Shown here: positions 18,264 to 27,769 of the stretch, in pieces
How positions within the stretch are numbered: position 1 is the first letter of the stretch
How the letters are laid out: every line of letters starts with the position of its first letter
Notes under the pieces: generated by a model
What the model was told of the DNA's origin: nothing
Seen by the model: only the letters and a program-made list of their open reading frames with translations
Database searches by the model: none
Assembly: GCA_947502925.1 (NCBI GenBank)
Contig: CANNBS010000008.1
Location: 31,421-95,420, forward strand
From: an uncultured Marinicella sp.
GTDB taxonomy: Bacteria; Pseudomonadota; Gammaproteobacteria; Xanthomonadales; Marinicellaceae
Direction: 5' to 3'
Length of the DNA: 64,000 nucleotides
Made by a program: the position numbers and the translations under genes

Positions 18264-19537
18264 TGAAAACGATACTCTTTACTCTACTCACCTTAGTCAT
18301 TTTCCGGGCCGATGCCATTAGACCGACACCGGCAGAAGCACAGGATGCCCCTGAAACCTTTATTAATGCCACCATTCATACTGGTGATGGTAACGTATTA
18401 AATAACGCCATGATGGTGATTGAATCAGGCCAAATCAGTTACCTCGGTTCATACCAAAAAAACCAGGAAAAAGGTCAGATTAATGACCTGAAAGAACACC
18501 ATATTTATCCGGGCTTTATTCTGACTAACACCAACTTAGGTCTCACCGAAGTGGATGCCGTGCGTGCCTCAGTGGATTTTAAAGAAACCGGTCAACTAAA
18601 CCCCAATGTGCGGACATCGGTTGCCTATAATGCCGATTCCATGCGCATTCCGCCAATGCGTTTTAATGGCGTCTTGTTGGCGCAAGTTGTTCCCGTGGGT
18701 GGTTTGGTCAGCGGCAGCTCTTCAGTGATGCAATTAGATGCCTGGAACTGGGATGATGCCCTGGTAAAAAATGATGATGGTTTACACATTAACTGGCCAT
18801 CCATAAGAAACAAGAAGTTTGATTACGCCACGTTCAGTATGAAACTGGAAAAAGATAAAAACTATGGCGACAAGGTGATTAAAATTAAAACCCTGTTCAA
18901 AGATGCTCAAGCCGGTCACAGCCCTGATAACATTAAGCTGGACGCCGTTGCAGCGGTGTTTAAAGGTGACAAACAGGTCTATATCCACGCCAGTACCCCC
19001 ACAGCCATTATCGAAAGCATTGAATTTATGCAGTCGATGGGTATTAATCAACCTGTATTGGTGACCGGTTCAGCGGCCTTACCGGTCATTGACTTTATTG
19101 TTTCGGCTGATGTCCCGGTGATTATTAATTCAGTGCATAGCCTGCCCCAACGAAATGACAGTCCAGTGGAACAACCCTATGCAGTGGCGGTTAAATTACA
19201 ACAAGCCGGCGTACTAACTGCCCTGTCCTATCCAGGCTCCATGAGTTCTCGGAATTTAGGCTTTACCGCCGGTACCACGGTGGCGCAGGGCCTGGATAAA
19301 AATACTGCCTTACAGTTAATCACACTTAATCCTGCCAGGATATTAAAAATTGATAACCGTTACGGCAGTCTGGCAACCGATAAAAGTGCCACCTTCTTTA
19401 TTTCCACAGGTGATGCCCTGGATATGTCGGCACAACAATTACAGTCGGCTTACATCGATGGCCGAAAAATTGATTTATCCGGTAAACAACAAAAACTGTA
19501 TAAACGCTACCACGATAAATACCAATTGGCTGAATAA
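18263..19537 (+). CDS. Secreted amidohydrolase-like protein without metal ligands
   Basis: 424 residues with an N-terminal export signal (about residues 1-27). Amidohydrolase-fold landmarks are present ('EHHIYPGFILTNTNLGL', 'LQLITLNPARILKIDNRYGSL', 'KSATFFISTGDALDM'). At the position of the HxH metal pair it reads LTNTNLG, and the later His/Asp metal ligands were not found, so it is probably a pseudoenzyme. It is translationally coupled to the 991-residue gene by a one-base overlap (TAATG). The pair likely forms a periplasmic heteromeric complex in which only the C-terminal domain of the partner keeps metal ligands. The substrate is unknown. Confidence 0.78.
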   Translation: MKTILFTLLTLVIFRADAIRPTPAEAQDAPETFINATIHTGDGNVLNNAMMVIESGQISYLGSYQKNQEKGQINDLKEHHIYPGFILTNTNLGLTEVDAVRASVDFKETGQLNPNVRTSVAYNADSMRIPPMRFNGVLLAQVVPVGGLVSGSSSVMQLDAWNWDDALVKNDDGLHINWPSIRNKKFDYATFSMKLEKDKNYGDKVIKIKTLFKDAQAGHSPDNIKLDAVAAVFKGDKQVYIHASTPTAIIESIEFMQSMGINQPVLVTGSAALPVIDFIVSADVPVIINSVHSLPQRNDSPVEQPYAVAVKLQQAGVLTALSYPGSMSSRNLGFTAGTTVAQGLDKNTALQLITLNPARILKIDNRYGSLATDKSATFFISTGDALDMSAQQLQSAYIDGRKIDLSGKQQKLYKRYHDKYQLAE

Positions 19538-19555
19538 AAGAATCCGTTAGATTAT

Positions 19556-20536
19556 ATGCTTTGTATTCACCATCATTCCACCGACCCGTATTTTAATCTG
19601 GCGGTGGATGAATATATTTTTAAACATGTCGATGAAGACTGTTTTATGTTGTGGCGTAATGACAATGCCATTATTGTCGGTAAGCATCAGAACACCTTGT
19701 CGGAAATTAACGTCGACTATGTGCAAGAAAAAGGCATTAAAGTGGTCAGGCGAATGTCGGGTGGCGGTGCCGTTTATCATGATTTGGGTAATCTGAATTT
19801 CACCTTCACAAAAAACAGCGAAGAAGCCGGCAAAGTGGATTTTCATCACTATACCCAGCCGATTATCGATGTGCTTAATGAGTTAGGTGTCAATGCCGAG
19901 TTTCAGGGCCGCAATGATTTAGTGATTGAAGGCCGAAAGTTTTCCGGTAATGCCGAATATATTCTGAAAAACAAAGTCCTGCATCATGGCACCATATTAT
20001 TTTCATCACATATGCCGGATATCAGCGGCGCGTTAAAAGTCAATCCGCTTAAGTTTAAAGACAAAGCGGTTAAATCTGTTCCGAAAAGAGTCACCAATGT
20101 GATGGATCATCTAAAAGAACCCATTTCACTGGAAGACTTTACTAACCGGGTGATGAATCATATTATCAAAACACACGACAATTGTCGGCCTTATTCGTTT
20201 TCAGATACCGACCTTAAGGCCATTGAGAAAATCCGTGATGAAAAGTACGCCCAATGGGAGTGGAACTTTGGCAGCTCACCTGATTATAATTTTCAACAAG
20301 GCATTCGCAGTCAAGGCGGTACCTTAGAAATGCATTTAGATGTTCACAAAGGTGTGATTAAACAATGTCGGATATTTGGTGATTTTTTTACCACCGGTGA
20401 CATCAGTGATATTGAAGAAGCATTAATTAATTTGCGTCATGATAAAGCGGTCATCAGAGAACGATTATGTGATTTTGATATTGAGAAATATTTTCACAAC
20501 ATGACGCAAGAAGATATATTGGCTGCCATGTTTTGA
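19556..20536 (+). CDS. lplA: Lipoate-protein ligase
   Basis: Cytosolic enzyme that activates lipoate with ATP and attaches it to E2 subunits of 2-oxoacid dehydrogenases and to GcvH. 326 residues against about 338 in E. coli LplA. Family motifs are 'NLAVDEYIF' (about 15-23), 'VVRRMSGGGAVYHDLGNLNF' (about 64-83), 'GRKFSGNAEYILKNKVLHHG' (about 127-146) and 'KWEWNFG'-type 'AQWEWNFGSSP' near 240 in the C-terminal accessory region. It starts 18 bases after the preceding gene without a strong ribosome-binding site. Lipoylated partners would include the complex served by the E1 at 60208. Confidence 0.92.
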   Translation: MLCIHHHSTDPYFNLAVDEYIFKHVDEDCFMLWRNDNAIIVGKHQNTLSEINVDYVQEKGIKVVRRMSGGGAVYHDLGNLNFTFTKNSEEAGKVDFHHYTQPIIDVLNELGVNAEFQGRNDLVIEGRKFSGNAEYILKNKVLHHGTILFSSHMPDISGALKVNPLKFKDKAVKSVPKRVTNVMDHLKEPISLEDFTNRVMNHIIKTHDNCRPYSFSDTDLKAIEKIRDEKYAQWEWNFGSSPDYNFQQGIRSQGGTLEMHLDVHKGVIKQCRIFGDFFTTGDISDIEEALINLRHDKAVIRERLCDFDIEKYFHNMTQEDILAAMF

Positions 20537-20557
20537 ACACCCCTAATCATTCATGCA

Positions 20558-20587
20558 TAAAAAAAGGGCCTATTCGGCCCTTTTTTC
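20558..20587. terminator. Bidirectional intrinsic terminator between lplA and ppiD
   Basis: AAAAAAAGGGCC, a TATTC loop, then GGCCCTTTTTT. It separates convergent genes. Confidence 0.92.
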
Positions 20588-20601
20588 ATTTAGTCATGTC
20601 T

Positions 20602-22506
20602 TTAAAACTGATTTTGTTGATTCAGCAAATCTTCGTTGATTGTAATATCAGCAGACTGTCTGAGCGCTTGTAACAATAACTGTGTTTCGTTACTTTTAAT
20701 GTTACGCTCTAATTGCGCCGCTTCCTGATCCAGCTGCGCTATGGATGACTCATCAGGCAAGTGAACTCCCAGTAGTTGAACCACAGCCACATCCTGGTTA
20801 TTGCCTTTAACAACATGAATGGTGTCATCGGTTTTATCCGGTGCCATTAAACGAAAGACCGCATTGACCACATTAACCGGATGATTAGAACCGCTTCGTT
20901 TAACATCACGGGCGGCCACAAGTTCGATATCAAATTCATCCGTTAACGCATTCAAAGCCACATCATCTTGTTGTGCTTTGGTTTTAATTTCATCTGCCAA
21001 CTGTTGAGCCATTTCAGCCGACTTTTCATTGACCAGTCGGGTTTTAATCGTTTCTGTGACTTCTTCAAGCGGTTTAAGCTCGGATGGCTTTACTTGATTC
21101 ATGTGAATAAATGCAATGTGCGTATCTGATAAATTTATCACATCGGAATTCAATAAATCTTCTTTCACCATCGGTGAATAGGCCATTTTCACAAACTCTG
21201 GGTTAGCAGCCAGACCTTCTCCACCGGAACGTGGAAAGAATTCAGTTGTTTCGACACTTAAGTCGGTAGCCTCTGCCGGACCGGTTAAACCACTTTGTGC
21301 ATCTAACACCAAACCGGATAATTCATTGGCTTTATCTAAAAATAAAGTCTGTGCCTGGTTGGCCTGTAATTCCTGAATAATGTCCGATTTAACCTCTTCA
21401 TAGGGCGGAATCCGGGCGTCTTTTATTTCATCTAATTTAATGAGGTGATAACCAAATTGGGTTTTGACAGGTTCTGAAATTTGACCTTCTTCCATGCTGA
21501 ACAAAGCGTCATCAAATTCTTCGACCATATCACCGGGACTGACTAATCCCAGGTCACCACCTTGTTCAGCAGAACCCGGATCCTGAGAGTATTCTTTGGC
21601 TAAATCAGCAAATGAATCACCTTGGTCCAGACGTTGCTGAATGTCTTTCAACGTTTCTTGCGCCTGATCGTCGTCATTAATTAAAATATGTGACGCTTGG
21701 CGTTGAGCCGGTTTTTCAAAACGCTGCTTATTATCTTCATAGTAGGATAAAGCATCCTGATCGGACACGTCGATTTGACTGGCCACCTGTTCGGCATCCA
21801 ATTCAATGTAGTCAACCTTGACCATTTCTTCGGTCATAAATTGATCACTGTTGTTATTATAATAGTCACTGATTTCCTCATCAGAAACGGTGACCTCGTC
21901 AGAGAACTGACTGGCCTGAATGAGAAAATAATCAAAATCACGGGTTTGATTTCTCAGTACAGCAATGGTTTTGGCTTCTTTAGGTGTCATAAAAGCCGTG
22001 TCATCAAATAATTTATTAACGGCCTGACCGGCCTCTTCGTTAATAATTCTGGCTTGTAATGATTGTGCAGATTGATTGGTTTGTGCTAAATAGCCGGCAT
22101 ACAATTCACGATCAAACTGACCGTCGGCATTTTGAAAGATTTCTACATCTGACAGAATCGACTTGATTTGATTGCTGGTGACGGTGTAACCATTATTCAG
22201 GGCCGCCTGACGATGTAACTCACTGTTAATCATTGACTCCAGAAAATTACGTCGCATCATCGGTGAGTCGAAGAAATCAGGTTGTAACTGATCGCCATAC
22301 TGGCTCAACATATTTTGTCGGTAAGTGGCAAATTGGTTACTGTAATCACTGTAGGTAATGGTCTCACCATTGACAGTGGCTAAAGAATCACTGCTGGATT
22401 GTGAAAAATAATCGCCCACACCCCACAATGCAAATGCCAAAATTAAGATACCCATGACGATGGTCATGAATAAGCCTGTTGATTTATCTCTAATCCAAGT
22501 TAACAT
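20602..22506 (-). CDS. ppiD: Membrane-anchored periplasmic chaperone PpiD
   Basis: Periplasmic folding factor next to the Sec translocon. 634 residues. A single N-terminal transmembrane helix (about 12-34, 'GLFMTIVMGILILAFALWGV') precedes a SurA_N-like chaperone region. One parvulin domain (about 265-360) contains 'QASHILI' and 'GGDLGLVSPGDMVEEFDDAL'. A long C-terminal arm ends in a Gln/Asn-rich tail. PpiD parvulin domains usually have little isomerase activity. It lies downstream of hupB and the tRNA-Val/Asp pair as in many gammaproteobacteria, but a hairpin terminator separates it from the tRNAs. Confidence 0.93.
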   Translation of the reverse strand: MLTWIRDKSTGLFMTIVMGILILAFALWGVGDYFSQSSSDSLATVNGETITYSDYSNQFATYRQNMLSQYGDQLQPDFFDSPMMRRNFLESMINSELHRQAALNNGYTVTSNQIKSILSDVEIFQNADGQFDRELYAGYLAQTNQSAQSLQARIINEEAGQAVNKLFDDTAFMTPKEAKTIAVLRNQTRDFDYFLIQASQFSDEVTVSDEEISDYYNNNSDQFMTEEMVKVDYIELDAEQVASQIDVSDQDALSYYEDNKQRFEKPAQRQASHILINDDDQAQETLKDIQQRLDQGDSFADLAKEYSQDPGSAEQGGDLGLVSPGDMVEEFDDALFSMEEGQISEPVKTQFGYHLIKLDEIKDARIPPYEEVKSDIIQELQANQAQTLFLDKANELSGLVLDAQSGLTGPAEATDLSVETTEFFPRSGGEGLAANPEFVKMAYSPMVKEDLLNSDVINLSDTHIAFIHMNQVKPSELKPLEEVTETIKTRLVNEKSAEMAQQLADEIKTKAQQDDVALNALTDEFDIELVAARDVKRSGSNHPVNVVNAVFRLMAPDKTDDTIHVVKGNNQDVAVVQLLGVHLPDESSIAQLDQEAAQLERNIKSNETQLLLQALRQSADITINEDLLNQQNQF

Positions 22507-22531
22507 CGATCGTTCACCAAAATACTTTAAC

Positions 22532-22563
22532 TAAAAAAAAAGGGTGTCAATTGACACCCTTTT
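22532..22563 (-). terminator. Intrinsic terminator after tRNA-Asp
   Basis: On the minus strand AAAAGGGTGTCAATTGACACCC is followed by a long T-run (the A-run at 22532-22541 on the plus strand). It ends the tRNA-Val/tRNA-Asp transcript. Confidence 0.88.
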
Positions 22564-22568
22564 CTAAC

Positions 22569-22645
22569 TGGCGGAGTGGACGGGACTCGAACCCGCGACC
22601 ACCGGCGTGACAGGCCGGTATTCTAACCAACTGAACTACCACTCC
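22569..22645 (-). tRNA. tRNA-Asp (GTC)
   Basis: 77 nt with CCA. The acceptor GGAGTGG pairs with CCACTCC, and the loop CTGTCAC gives anticodon GTC. Confidence 0.96.
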
Positions 22646-22650
22646 GAATC

Positions 22651-22726
22651 TGGTGGGTGCTGCAGGGCTTGAACCTGCGACCCTCGCCTTGTAAGGGCGA
22701 TGCTCTCCCAGCTGAGCTAAGCACCC
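22651..22726 (-). tRNA. tRNA-Val (TAC)
   Basis: 76 nt with CCA. The acceptor GGGTGCT pairs with AGCACCC, and the loop CTTACAA gives anticodon TAC. It lies five bases upstream of tRNA-Asp, so they share a transcript. Confidence 0.96.
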
Positions 22727-22739
22727 GATTCAGGGGGCG

Positions 22740-23012
22740 TTAGTTTACTGCATCTTTAAGTGCTTTACCAGCCTTAAATGATGGAATTTTTGCCGCTTTA
22801 ATTTGAATGGTTTCACCGGTGCGAGGATTACGTCCTTGACGGGCTGCACGGTGTTTAACTGAGAATGTACCGAAACCGACAAAAGTTAATTTATCGCCTT
22901 TTTTTAATGCATTTGTAATGGTATCGACAACTGCGTCAAAGCAATCGCCAGCGGTTGCTTGCGAAACATCTGCTTGTTCTGCAACAGCTTTAATAAAATC
23001 TTGTTTTTTCAT
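22740..23012 (-). CDS. hupB: DNA-binding protein HU, beta type
   Basis: Nucleoid-associated protein, 90 residues, that bends and constrains DNA as a dimer. It has 'GFGTFSVKHRAARQGRNPRTGE' (about 46-67), the DNA-binding arm with the conserved RNP tip, and ends in 'FKAGKALKDAVN'. A strong Shine-Dalgarno (AAGGAG) lies eight bases before the ATG. The position between lon and the tRNA-Val/Asp pair is conserved in Pseudomonas and Xanthomonas relatives. Confidence 0.97.
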   Translation of the reverse strand: MKKQDFIKAVAEQADVSQATAGDCFDAVVDTITNALKKGDKLTFVGFGTFSVKHRAARQGRNPRTGETIQIKAAKIPSFKAGKALKDAVN

Positions 23013-23070
23013 TGTTTATCTCCTTCGAATTACAATATTTAAATGTTGACTTAACCGCCAAGAAACGCGC

Positions 23071-23100
23071 ATTTTATACCATGTATTGGCTATAAAGCCA
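23071..23100 (-). promoter_or_regulatory. Candidate hupB promoter with GC-rich discriminator
   Basis: Minus strand TATAAAAT followed by GCGCG, with TGGCTT 16 bases upstream as a weak -35. The -35 lies in a small hairpin (TGGCT-TTAT-AGCCA). Confidence 0.4.
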
Positions 23101-23220
23101 TTACTATTTTTTAAAAAATGGCATAAAACTGAGATTCTTACTTCTATTAAGAATTGACGATTGTTTAACCCTCTTATGAGTGCTTAATATCTTATCACAA
23201 TCAATCAGGATGTCAGGGTA

Positions 23221-25623
23221 TTAGTGATGATTTTCTTCACTTATAGCCTGTCTTTTGTTCGGAACATGAACCGATTCACCGTAATCATCATCTGATTTAA
23301 TGTGTTTGATTTTTTCTGCCAAAGCCAGGGTCAGCACTTCATCAATCCATTTAACCGGAATGATGTTCAATTGTGAACGTAAAGCTTCGGGTAGTTCGGT
23401 CAGGTTTTTTTCATTTTCTTTCGGAATAATAACTGTTTTTATTCCACCCCGTAACGCCGCCAACAGCTTTTCTTTTAAACCACCAATGGCCAACACACGA
23501 CCACGCAAAGTAATTTCACCGGTCATGGCCACCGTGGATTTAACCGGATTCTGGCTCAATGCCGATACCAGGGCTGTACACATACCAATTCCGGCACTGG
23601 GACCATCTTTGGGTGTGGCGCCTTCGGGTACATGAATATGGATGTCACTGTCTTTAAAAACATCCGGTGAAATACCAAATAGTTGAGCCCGAGACTTAAC
23701 CACGGATAAGGCGGCATGAATCGATTCTTTCATGACATCACCCAAATGACCTGTGTGGTTCAATTTGCCGCGACCGGGATAGACTGAGGCTTCAATTTGT
23801 AATAAATCGCCACCCACTTCGGTCCAGGCCAAACCGGTCACTATACCCACTTCATCGCTTTTTTCGGCAACACCAAAATTAAATTTCTGGACGCCCAAAT
23901 AGTCTGCGATATTTTTGACTGAGACCTTGATGGTCTTGAGTTTTTTGTCGGTTAACAGTTGTTTAACCGACTTACGGGCAATTTTAGCAATTTCACGTTC
24001 TAAATTACGAACACCGGCTTCACGTGTGTAATACCGAACCATATTTTTAATGGCTGCCTTTGAAATCTTAACCTCAGATTTTTTCAAACCATGTGATTTG
24101 AGCTGTTTTGGTATCAGGTATTTTTCGGCAATGGCAATTTTCTCTTCTTCCATATAACCCGGAATTCGGATTATTTCCATGCGATCGCGCAAAGGTGCAG
24201 GAATATTCAGCGAATTGGCAGTGGCGATAAACATCACTTCTGATAGATCAAAATCCACTTCCATGTAATGGTCAGAGAAATGGCTGTTTTGTTCCGGATC
24301 CAACACTTCTAATAAGGCAGAAGCCGGATCTCCACGAAAATCGCGGGACATTTTATCCAGTTCATCCAACACCATCACCGGATTACAGGTGCCGGCTTTC
24401 GTAATGTTTTGAATGACACGACCCGGCATCGAGCCGATGTAGGTACGGCGATGACCGCGTATTTCCGATTCATCAGAAACACCACCCAGAGAAAATCGTG
24501 TGAAACTTCGATTGGTGGCTTCTGCAATGGAATGACCTAAAGATGTTTTACCAACACCCGGCGGACCCACTAAACATAAAATCGCACCTTTCATCTTGGG
24601 TGTTCTTTGTTGTACTGCTAAATATTCTAAAATACGTTCCTTAATTTCATCCAAACCATAGTGGTTTTGATCCAGCACCTTTTGGGCATAATCTAAATCA
24701 AGCTTTAATTCATTACGTTTTTCCCAGGGCAGACCCAGGATGGTTTCCAGATAATTTCTGACCACGGTGGCTTCCGCGGACATGGCCGGCATCAGTTGTA
24801 ATTTTTTAAACTCTGATTCCACCTTGTTTCGTGCTTGTTCCGATAAGGGTGTATCTTTTATTTTCTGTTCCAAATCAGCATATTCTGAATTGGACTCATC
24901 AATGTCAGTGAGTTCTTTTTTAATTGCTTTTATTTGTTCATTAAGGTAATACTCACGTTGATTCTGTTCGATCTGACCTTTCACCCGACCACGGATTTTC
25001 TTTTCCATGTCAAGTAAGTCTAATTCGGCTTCGATAATAGATAATAAATTGGTGACCAGTTCACCAATTTGGTCAATTTCTAATAAGGACTGTTTCTGCT
25101 GATGTTCAATCATTAAATGGGCAGCAATGGTATCTGCTAATACCGTTAAATCATCAATGCCCAGTACATTACGAAGTACTTCGGAAGAGATTTTTTTATG
25201 TTTTCCCTGATATGTTTTAAAGCGCTCTTTGAGGGTTTTTAAAAAGACGGTTTCTTCGTCAGGTTTGACATCGCTTTGAGCTTCGACTTTCGTGCAATCA
25301 GCTTTAAAATAGTTATCATCCACAAGCTCATTTAAAACCACCTTGGTTTGTCCTTCAATCAGCACTTTATAGGTGTTGTCCTGTAATTTAACCATCTGCA
25401 AAATGGCTGACAAGGTACCGACTTCATAGATATCGTTTACCTGTGGATCATCCACTTCAGAATCCTTCTGTGCCACTAAAATAACAGGCTGATTATGATC
25501 CATGGCATTTTTAAGGGCTTCGATGGATTTATCACGTCCCACAAACAATGGGACCACCATGCCGGGGAATACCACCACATCACGCAGCGGTAAGACGGAA
25601 TATTGTGTGTTTAACTTAGTCAT
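23221..25623 (-). CDS. lon: ATP-dependent protease Lon
   Basis: Cytosolic AAA+ serine protease that removes misfolded and regulatory proteins. 800 residues. N-terminal substrate-binding domain (about 8-200, 'SVLPLRDVVVFPGMVVPLFV'), coiled middle, Walker A 'GPPGVGKTS' (about 351-359), Walker B 'MVLDELDK' and the proteolytic domain with 'PKDGPSAGIGMC' (catalytic Ser about 680) and 'GGLKEKLLAA' (catalytic Lys about 723). It starts two bases after the clpX stop, so lon is read with or from clpX. The C-terminal tail is His/acid rich (SEENHH). Confidence 0.98.
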   Translation of the reverse strand: MTKLNTQYSVLPLRDVVVFPGMVVPLFVGRDKSIEALKNAMDHNQPVILVAQKDSEVDDPQVNDIYEVGTLSAILQMVKLQDNTYKVLIEGQTKVVLNELVDDNYFKADCTKVEAQSDVKPDEETVFLKTLKERFKTYQGKHKKISSEVLRNVLGIDDLTVLADTIAAHLMIEHQQKQSLLEIDQIGELVTNLLSIIEAELDLLDMEKKIRGRVKGQIEQNQREYYLNEQIKAIKKELTDIDESNSEYADLEQKIKDTPLSEQARNKVESEFKKLQLMPAMSAEATVVRNYLETILGLPWEKRNELKLDLDYAQKVLDQNHYGLDEIKERILEYLAVQQRTPKMKGAILCLVGPPGVGKTSLGHSIAEATNRSFTRFSLGGVSDESEIRGHRRTYIGSMPGRVIQNITKAGTCNPVMVLDELDKMSRDFRGDPASALLEVLDPEQNSHFSDHYMEVDFDLSEVMFIATANSLNIPAPLRDRMEIIRIPGYMEEEKIAIAEKYLIPKQLKSHGLKKSEVKISKAAIKNMVRYYTREAGVRNLEREIAKIARKSVKQLLTDKKLKTIKVSVKNIADYLGVQKFNFGVAEKSDEVGIVTGLAWTEVGGDLLQIEASVYPGRGKLNHTGHLGDVMKESIHAALSVVKSRAQLFGISPDVFKDSDIHIHVPEGATPKDGPSAGIGMCTALVSALSQNPVKSTVAMTGEITLRGRVLAIGGLKEKLLAALRGGIKTVIIPKENEKNLTELPEALRSQLNIIPVKWIDEVLTLALAEKIKHIKSDDDYGESVHVPNKRQAISEENHH

Positions 25624-25624
25624 T

Positions 25625-26881
25625 TTACTCGTTTATCTCGTTAGAAATGGCGCCATACACCAAATAAGGTTCTTTGCTGTCTTCGATAACCGCACGATCA
25701 ATAACCACTTTATCCACATTATCTAAATCCGGTAATTCATACATGATATTGAGTAAAGCGGTTTCCATAATTGTTCTTAAGCCACGCGCACCGGTTTTTC
25801 GTTTCATGGCCAGTTTAGCAATCGCATTCAAGGCATCTTCACGAATTTCCAGTTCGACGTTATCCATGTCAAATAAACGCATGAATTGTTTAGACAGGGC
25901 GTTTTTGGGTTCTTTTAAAATTCGAATTAAAGCCGATTCATCCAGCAGTTCCAGTGTTGCCATGACCGGCAAACGCCCGACAAACTCCGGAATCAGACCA
26001 AATTTAACCAAATCATCTGCTTCCATGTCCTTAAACATGGCCAGTTCTTTTTCCCGGTCTTTGGCTGAGGCCACATGGGCGGAAAAGCCGATACCGGTTT
26101 TCACTGAACGCTCCTGAATAATCTTTTCAAGCCCTGAAAAAGCACCACCACAAATAAACAGTATATTTTTGGTGTTCACTTGCAAAAACTCCTGTTGCGG
26201 ATGCTTACGGCCGCCTTGTGGCGGAATCGATGCCACCGTGCCTTCAATCAATTTAAGCAAGGCCTGTTGCACCCCTTCACCGGACACATCACGGGTAATC
26301 GACGGGTTTTCTGATTTGCGGGATACTTTGTCGATTTCATCAATATAGATAATGCCTGATTCAGCTTTTTCGACGTCGTAATCACAATTCTGTAATAATT
26401 TTTGGATGATGTTTTCCACATCTTCGCCCACATACCCGGCTTCGGTTAAAGTGGTGGCGTCGGCAATGGTAAATGGAACATTCAGAATTCGGGCCAAGGT
26501 TTCTGCCAGTAAGGTTTTACCGGAACCGGTTGGGCCCACCAGTAAGATATTGGATTTGGCCAATTCAACTTCATCACTGTCAACCACTGAGCGTATGCGC
26601 TTGTAATGATTGTAAACAGCCACAGCCAATACTTTTTTGGCCGCTTCCTGGCCGATGACGTATTCATTGAGTAATTCATGGATTTTTTTAGGCGTCGGCA
26701 GATCATCCGTTCCGTCACTCAAAATATCTTCCATTTCATCACGAATAATTTCGTTACACAAATCAACGCATTCATCACAGATAAATACGCTGGGACCGGC
26801 AATCAGCTTGGTCACCTCTTGCTGGGATTTACCGCAAAAACTGCAGTGTTTAATCTCTTCTAACTTTTGATTGTCACTCAT
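25625..26881 (-). CDS. clpX: ATP-dependent unfoldase ClpX
   Basis: AAA+ specificity subunit of ClpXP; it unfolds tmRNA-tagged and other substrates. 418 residues. An N-terminal zinc-binding domain has 'CSFCGKSQ' and 'CDECVDLC' (about 13-40), Walker A is 'GPTGSGKT' (about 115-122) and Walker B 'IIYIDEIDK'. The '[15 protein letters not shown]' region holds the IGF loop that docks on ClpP. A terminator lies in the 276-base gap after clpP, so clpX probably has its own promoter; 'TATAAA' on the minus strand near 26948-26953 is a candidate -10. Confidence 0.98.
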   Translation of the reverse strand: MSDNQKLEEIKHCSFCGKSQQEVTKLIAGPSVFICDECVDLCNEIIRDEMEDILSDGTDDLPTPKKIHELLNEYVIGQEAAKKVLAVAVYNHYKRIRSVVDSDEVELAKSNILLVGPTGSGKTLLAETLARILNVPFTIADATTLTEAGYVGEDVENIIQKLLQNCDYDVEKAESGIIYIDEIDKVSRKSENPSITRDVSGEGVQQALLKLIEGTVASIPPQGGRKHPQQEFLQVNTKNILFICGGAFSGLEKIIQERSVKTGIGFSAHVASAKDREKELAMFKDMEADDLVKFGLIPEFVGRLPVMATLELLDESALIRILKEPKNALSKQFMRLFDMDNVELEIREDALNAIAKLAMKRKTGARGLRTIMETALLNIMYELPDLDNVDKVVIDRAVIEDSKEPYLVYGAISNEINE

Positions 26882-27102
26882 GGGCTCTATTTTTTTATCT
26901 CATTGACTGGTATCTTACAAAAATTGCGCAAAACTGCCTACTTTTTATACCAATAAAGCGGTTTTCATTGGTTACCCCGCAATTCCATGTTTATATGATA
27001 TATCCGGGATAAATTCTTGCTTGGCATGTATATATGGCTTACATCAGTGCTTTCAAGTTATCGGCCACACGGAAGGCAAGCTCATTAAGAGAGTATTCAT
27101 TA

Positions 27103-27137
27103 AGAAAAACGAGTCGACAGTCGCCTGCCAACTCGTT
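27103..27137 (-). terminator. Intrinsic terminator between clpP and clpX
   Basis: On the minus strand AACGAGT/ACTCGTT plus inner pairing around a GCGA tetraloop gives a stem of about 13 pairs followed by TTTTCTT. It separates the tig-clpP transcript from clpX-lon. Confidence 0.85.
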
Positions 27138-27157
27138 AGAGGTATGTTGTGAAAGGA

Positions 27158-27769
27158 TTACTGACGATGATCCACGACGTGATCAATTAAACCGTATTCT
27201 TTGGCTTCTTCGGCATTAAGGAAATTATCACGATCCGTGTCTTTTTCAATTTTCTCGATGTCCTGGCCGGAGTGTTTGGCCATGATTTCATTCATGCGTT
27301 TTTTAACCTTAAGCACTTCTTTGGCGTGAATATCAATGTCTGAAGCCTGGCCTTGAAAACCACCCAGGGGCTGATGAATCATAACCCGTGAATTAGGTAA
27401 GGCAAAGCGTTTGCCCGCGGTGCCTGCATTGAGCAAGAAGGCACCCATACTGGCGGCCTGACCAATACACATGGTACTGATATCTGGCTTGATGAACTGC
27501 ATGGTATCATAAATTGACATGCCGGAAGTAATCACACCGCCCGGGCTATTAATATACAGGTTAATGTCTTTGTCCGGATTTTCAGCTTCTAAAAATAATA
27601 ATTGAGCCACCACAAGATTGGCCATATGGTCTTCAATTTGTCCCACCAGAAAGATAATGCGCTCTTTAAGCAGACGTGAATAGATGTCATAGGAACGCTC
27701 ACCGCGAGCGGTTCGCTCAATAACCATTGGCACCAGTTGCATGGCTTCTTCTATGTGTTGGTTATTCAT
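27158..27769 (-). CDS. clpP: ATP-dependent Clp protease proteolytic subunit
   Basis: Barrel-shaped serine protease chamber paired with ClpX. 203 residues. The N-terminal propeptide-like '[20 protein letters not shown]' precedes the mature part. The catalytic Ser is in '[11 protein letters not shown]' (about 98-108), His in '[13 protein letters not shown]' (about 123-135) and Asp in '[20 protein letters not shown]'. The start overlaps the tig stop by four bases (ATGA), giving translational coupling. Confidence 0.98.
   Translation of the reverse strand: MNNQHIEEAMQLVPMVIERTARGERSYDIYSRLLKERIIFLVGQIEDHMANLVVAQLLFLEAENPDKDINLYINSPGGVITSGMSIYDTMQFIKPDISTMCIGQAASMGAFLLNAGTAGKRFALPNSRVMIHQPLGGFQGQASDIDIHAKEVLKVKKRMNEIMAKHSGQDIEKIEKDTDRDNFLNAEEAKEYGLIDHVVDHRQ

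Noticed and set aside
22740..23012. Integration host factor instead of HU
   Set aside because: The 90-residue length and the sequence, including the GxNPxTGE arm, fit HU; the lon-hupB context also fits.
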